NCBI RefSeq assembly: GCF_047345415.1
Contig: NZ_JBLFEP010000007.1
Location: forward strand, 62,001 to 126,000
Source of the DNA: Maribacter_C sp947494565
GTDB lineage: Bacteria > Bacteroidota > Bacteroidia > Flavobacteriales > Flavobacteriaceae
Direction: 5' to 3'
DNA length: 64,000 nucleotides
This document shows positions 60,294-64,000 of the stretch, piece after piece. Positions within the stretch are counted from its first letter, which is position 1. Each line of letters opens with the position of its first letter. The notes beneath the pieces are model-generated. The model worked only from the letters and a program-made list of their open reading frames with translations. It did no database searches and was not told the origin of the DNA. The position numbers and the translations under genes are program-made.

Positions 60294-62873
60294 CTAGTTA
60301 TTTCCGAGGTTCACTTTTTTATGCAACAGTTGGACCCTTCTTAAATCATCTGAGGCTTGCCGCAGTTTTTTCAATAGTGCTGGGTTCATATCTGGATTTT
60401 CTTTGATAAACGATTCCAAAATTGAAAAAGCCTCTTTAGAAGTATACTTACCGATGGTATTATTCAGCCACCCTTTTGGAAAAAAGATATCTCCCGTTTT
60501 TTGAATCTCATCGAGCATGGCCAAACTTCTGGCAAGGTATTTTGCGCTCTCTTTTTGACGAGCTGGGTGATTTAAATAACCCAATGCGGTCAGCGTCCAA
60601 TTTTCTTTGCCCCGGTTTTCCTCTTTTTGCAGCGACGCGAAGAACGTATCGCGGACATTTTGGTTGTTTGAAACCGCTGGCATCAGGAATTTAAAGCGTT
60701 CTAGTTTATCCGGATTGGTGATGTCAGCCTGGGCTTGCTCCAGAATTTCCTTGTGTTGTGGATGTCCATAAAGCACCAAATCAAGTCCTATCGCAGTATA
60801 ATCATCTTGGTTCAACCTAAGATTGGGAATTTGCATGGTTTTATTCCAAATGGCAAAGAGGTCTTCCTTTCCAGATTCCGAATAAGCAATGGAACGAAAC
60901 CGCCCGAAAAGGATTTTCTTACTATTCGCGGGAAGGTCCGATTTTAATTGTGTCAACAACTGCTTTTCCAATGGCTGTTGGTATTGTGCACGTTGTGATT
61001 TACTAAGATATTTCCAGTAAACCTTATTTAAATAATTGCTGGCTAAACTAACCAATAGTTCATTTTTTTCTGTGATCAGGCTTTCTTTATATAGCTGAAA
61101 GGCATCGGAGGCCGAAATAGTACCGGTAAGTACGTTCTCGTAGATATTGATATAACCATAGCCTCTTGTGACTGGGTTTTCAAGTAGCGGAATTTTTTGT
61201 AAAAACGAAGCCTCAACAGGAAAAACACCATAACCCATACCATCGGAATTATAGATGATCGCTTCAGGTTTTTGGAGACCCTTTGCCGCCACCAGTAGTT
61301 CCTTTTGCTTTTGAATGTCGGCTCGTAGCGACACTAACGTATCCGGATATTGTAAAGTAATATTGAAAGATTGCGGCCAAAAACCATCACTGCCATCCTC
61401 AGCCGTTTGGCTGAGTATAAAAGACGCGATGGTATTGTCGGAAGCGTACTTGATTTTCGATTGAAATAAAGGTCGACTTGATCGATTGACCCATATTTCG
61501 CTCCAAGCTTTTAAGTCAAGTGGCGTCTCTTCATCCAAGAGGAGTACCAAGTCATTCCAAGTGGCATTATCGTAAGCGTATTTTTTAAGATAGCGTTGAA
61601 TCCCTTTTTGAAAAGCTTTTTTCCCCATCGCAGTTTCCAATTGACGCATCATAATGGGGGCCTTATTATAGATGATGCTGCCATACAAGGATCCTGCATC
61701 ATTGAGGTTTTCCAAAGGTTGGCGAATTGGGTTGGTACCTAAGGTTCTATCTTCGGCAAAAGCTCTGGGGTAATGAGCGACCATGAAAGCCAAATCATGA
61801 TCGATATCGGGAAAGGCCGGGTTGACGATTTTGTCTGCCATAAAATTTGCAAATACCTCTTTCATCCACACATCATCGAACCAGTCCATGGTAACCAAGT
61901 TGCCAAACCACATATGGGCAGTTTCATGGGCAATAAGTTTCGCCCGACGCAGTCTTTGATTATCGGTTGCGGTTTGGTCCATAAATAACGCTCCTTCTCG
62001 ATATTGAATGGCGCCTACATGTTCCATGCCGCCATACTGAAATCCGGGGATGGTAGCATAATCTAGTTTTTGAAAGGGAAAATCATAGGATGTATAGTCT
62101 TCCAAAAACTGGACGGATTGTTGATGCGCATTGAAAATATCTGGAATACTCTGCTTGATTTTGGTACTATCATTCTCCCTGTAAAATAAATTCATATCGA
62201 TACCTTTTGGGCTTTCAAAGGCTTTTTGAAATTCACCTGCGACAAAAGAAAAGAGATAGGTGCTTATTGCTTCGGTTTGCTTGAACTGATGCCTATTGCT
62301 GTTGCCTTCCCGAATGATTTTCTTAAGAGGTGCTCCGCAGAGTACTTGCCAGTTTTCGGGGGCTGTAATGGTCAAGGTATATTTACCTTTGATGTTTGGT
62401 TGGTCGAAACATGGTAAAAGGGTCCTGGCCCTATCGGGCACTAGAAGAGTGTAAAGGTAGGCTTCGTTTCTATTAAGGGAAAGTTCGCCAAGGTCAAACG
62501 CTATTTCTATTTCATTGCCTCCTTGGAAAAGTGCCTTGTTCGGTATTACCAGATGTTCGTTTGTATGAATGATCTCTTCCGGTTTTCCGTTGATCTTAAG
62601 TGATTTCAATTTTTTGGAGTCCTCTTTGAAATCCAAAATTAGCGGAACATCGAGATTGGAAAGATTCAAGGCTAAAAGAAGTGTTGCGGCGATTGGGCTT
62701 TCTTTTGTTTCGGGAATGGTGAACGAGAGGTCATAAGTTACTTCGGAAACATGCTCGTATCGATATTGTGCCAAAACCAAAGGCACACCTTTTTGTAAAA
62801 AAGCGGTATCAGTAATGTGATTTTCGCAAGAGGATAGTAGAGCTAGGACAAGTAAAAAGGTGAAATACTTCAA
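60294..62873 (-). CDS. M1 family zinc aminopeptidase (lipoprotein)
   Basis: Exported aminopeptidase of 859 residues, lipobox LSSC at about 13-16. The catalytic site is IAHETAHMWFGNLVTMDWF, giving HExxH with the second glutamate exactly 18 residues later (VWMKEVF). The exopeptidase motif usually written GAMEN reads GGMEH. The start is TTG 62873, encoded within a TA-rich region; no ATG gives a full signal. It probably feeds on peptides in the periplasm or at the cell surface. Confidence 0.92.
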   Translation of the reverse strand: MKYFTFLLVLALLSSCENHITDTAFLQKGVPLVLAQYRYEHVSEVTYDLSFTIPETKESPIAATLLLALNLSNLDVPLILDFKEDSKKLKSLKINGKPEEIIHTNEHLVIPNKALFQGGNEIEIAFDLGELSLNRNEAYLYTLLVPDRARTLLPCFDQPNIKGKYTLTITAPENWQVLCGAPLKKIIREGNSNRHQFKQTEAISTYLFSFVAGEFQKAFESPKGIDMNLFYRENDSTKIKQSIPDIFNAHQQSVQFLEDYTSYDFPFQKLDYATIPGFQYGGMEHVGAIQYREGALFMDQTATDNQRLRRAKLIAHETAHMWFGNLVTMDWFDDVWMKEVFANFMADKIVNPAFPDIDHDLAFMVAHYPRAFAEDRTLGTNPIRQPLENLNDAGSLYGSIIYNKAPIMMRQLETAMGKKAFQKGIQRYLKKYAYDNATWNDLVLLLDEETPLDLKAWSEIWVNRSSRPLFQSKIKYASDNTIASFILSQTAEDGSDGFWPQSFNITLQYPDTLVSLRADIQKQKELLVAAKGLQKPEAIIYNSDGMGYGVFPVEASFLQKIPLLENPVTRGYGYINIYENVLTGTISASDAFQLYKESLITEKNELLVSLASNYLNKVYWKYLSKSQRAQYQQPLEKQLLTQLKSDLPANSKKILFGRFRSIAYSESGKEDLFAIWNKTMQIPNLRLNQDDYTAIGLDLVLYGHPQHKEILEQAQADITNPDKLERFKFLMPAVSNNQNVRDTFFASLQKEENRGKENWTLTALGYLNHPARQKESAKYLARSLAMLDEIQKTGDIFFPKGWLNNTIGKYTSKEAFSILESFIKENPDMNPALLKKLRQASDDLRRVQLLHKKVNLGNN

Positions 62874-62990
62874 AATATCAAGATAATAACGGCAAGGATT
62901 GCTGCCTATGATTATTCTTGAAAGGTAACCAAAGTCAGAAGTTTAAAAAAGCTATCGAAATCGGAATGGAGAACTTAGGATGAATACGGA

Positions 62991-63524
62991 TTATTTGCTA
63001 CTTCCTGAATAGGTCTTCCAATCTTTCTCGAGATAGATATTATCTCCAAAATACTTGGCGATATTCAAAAAAGGTCCGGGTTTTTGATATCCCGGTACAG
63101 GAGAAAGCATATTCATTTCCTCATCAAGAAAGATGGTAGTTGGATAACTCAATTTCCCTTGCATCAGGGCAGCTGCGAACTCGTGGTATCCTTTTCTTCC
63201 CGACGGCACAAATTTGTAGGTCTTCCCCTTGAATTCAATTGGTTCTTTACCTTCTCCGTCCAACTTTACCATGTAAAAATTGTCTTCCATGTAGGCCGCC
63301 ACTTCAGCATTCTGGAAGGTATCCTTGTCCATTTTTTTGCACCAACCGCACCAATCAGTGTACACATCCACAAAAATCTTCTTGGGGTTTTTATCCGTTT
63401 CCGCCAAGGTCGCGGCTTCACTCCATGAAAGCCAAGTGACTTCTTGGGCCCTATTATTTAGGGGTAAGAGTAGGAAGAGAAGAAGAGGCAAAACTTTTGA
63501 CAGATTTGGTATACGTGACTTCAT
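62991..63524 (-). CDS. Exported thioredoxin-like protein
   Basis: Protein of 177 residues with an N-terminal signal peptide (KVLPLLLFLLLPLNNRAQ). The thioredoxin fold contains DWCGWCKKMD, a CxxC (CGWC) active site at about 58-61, then YPTTIFLDEEMNMLS with the cis-proline. The KWSSAY-like linkers and short length fit the DUF255/thioredoxin_7 group; a role in disulfide exchange outside the cytoplasm is inferred. Single gene. Confidence 0.9.
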   Translation of the reverse strand: MKSRIPNLSKVLPLLLFLLLPLNNRAQEVTWLSWSEAATLAETDKNPKKIFVDVYTDWCGWCKKMDKDTFQNAEVAAYMEDNFYMVKLDGEGKEPIEFKGKTYKFVPSGRKGYHEFAAALMQGKLSYPTTIFLDEEMNMLSPVPGYQKPGPFLNIAKYFGDNIYLEKDWKTYSGSSK

Positions 63525-63586
63525 CGGGTTTGTTTTTCTTGAATTAGTCCAACAACTATACCAAAACTAACGAATTTTCGACATCT

Positions 63587-64000
63587 TTATTTCACGGATG
63601 CTTTTTCCTTTTTCGGATTGAACAGGTCTTTGACATCTACTTGGTTTTTTAGTAGGTCATCAAAATTCTCACGCTCTCGAATTAAGATGGCTTCGCCCTT
63701 ATGCCATAAGACTTCCGGGGGTCTAAATCTAGAGTTATAATTGCTCGCCATGGTAAAGCAATAGGCCCCGGCATTGTGAAAGCTGAGAATGTCCCCTTCG
63801 GATATCTCATTGATCCTACGGTTACTCGCGAAGGTATCTGTTTCACAGATATAGCCGACTACGGAATAGAATCGTTCCCGTCCTTTGGGGTTCGAAATAT
63901 TGGTGATTTTATGAGATGCTCCGTAAAGCATGGGCCGTATCAAATGATTGAACCCCGAATCGATACTTGCAAAAACCGTCGAGGTCGTTTGCTTGACCAC
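63587..64000 (-). CDS. lysA: Diaminopimelate decarboxylase, C-terminal part (5' end beyond window)
   Basis: Only the last ~137 residues are present; the gene starts beyond 64000. It converts meso-diaminopimelate to lysine using PLP. The visible part includes SGFNHLIRPMLYGASHKI, VVGYICETDTF with the active-site Cys, and GAYCFTMASNYNSRFRPPEV, all typical of the LysA C-terminal beta domain. Fold III decarboxylases share the plan, but the CETDTF and GAYxFxMASNYN signatures fit LysA. Confidence 0.92.
   Translation of the reverse strand: MVKQTTSTVFASIDSGFNHLIRPMLYGASHKITNISNPKGRERFYSVVGYICETDTFASNRRINEISEGDILSFHNAGAYCFTMASNYNSRFRPPEVLWHKGEAILIRERENFDDLLKNQVDVKDLFNPKKEKASVK

Noticed and set aside
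1..64000. CRISPR arrays, tRNA or rRNA genes, insertion sequences, prophage
   Set aside because: No regularly spaced repeats, no cloverleaf-like sequence, no transposase or integrase reading frame found by reading both strands.

Overview
The window is a gene-dense stretch of a chromosome from a marine-type member of the Flavobacteriaceae (Bacteroidota). The signs are: the Bacteroidota promoter element TAnnTTTG before many genes; few Shine-Dalgarno sequences; families typical of the phylum (DUF4920, DUF3276, DUF6268, DUF6607, DUF4856, TIGR01777 epimerase, MnmD, long NusB, two-repeat DnaJ); and SusC/FecA-style TonB receptors with HmuY. Genus cannot be fixed by reading alone. I see no rRNA, tRNA, CRISPR array, insertion sequence or prophage.

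Layout. 0-6.4 kb: end of rimO, ilvE, DUF4920 with mnmD, an SDR epimerase, and the grpE-dnaJ chaperone operon. 6.8-9.8 kb: a large FtsX-type permease with its PadR regulator. 10.2-15.5 kb: ABC exporter pair (NatA/NatB type), MscS channel, DUF6268 outer-membrane protein, and a sigma-54 activator lacking its DNA-binding domain. 15.5-30.4 kb: mixed metabolism and stress genes (PPK2, M28 peptidase, O-acyltransferase, cyclophilin-FKBP fusion, cold-shock protein, lpxD, peroxiredoxin, bacillithiol-transferase-like protein, cupin, thioredoxin, BASS transporter, acyltransferase), ending in an M14 peptidase gene broken by one in-frame TAA. 30.4-40.4 kb: DUF3276, ABC exporter, nusB, DUF1573, yajC, pepT, pyrD, LysE exporter, HMG-CoA lyase. 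58-64 kb: guaB, a methyltransferase, an M1 aminopeptidase, a thioredoxin-like protein and the end of lysA.

The most interesting region is 40.4-58.0 kb, which reads as an iron and heme acquisition island. One leftward operon (DUF6607, ankyrin-repeat protein, DUF2271, PepSY-flavodoxin reductase, a Cys-cluster protein) diverges from a rightward pair (TonB receptor and HmuY lipoprotein). Then come a paralogue of the Cys-cluster protein, a Fur-family regulator, ferritin, a 46-residue Cys/Lys-rich peptide gene too short for ordinary gene calling, a DUF4856 lipoprotein, an imelysin, an HTTM membrane protein, a second TonB receptor and a heme-binding-domain protein.

Five AT-rich sites of 23 bp in this island resemble the core of a perfect 31-bp palindrome (arms AAATTTATTTAGAA and TTCTAAATAAATTT). 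Each lies on or just beside a TAnnTTTG element. The core has the 7-1-7 inverted-repeat geometry of Fur-family operators, and a Fur-family regulator is encoded within the island. I infer an iron-responsive regulon that includes the small Cys-rich peptide; its function is unknown. Starts, promoters and terminators are judged by eye.
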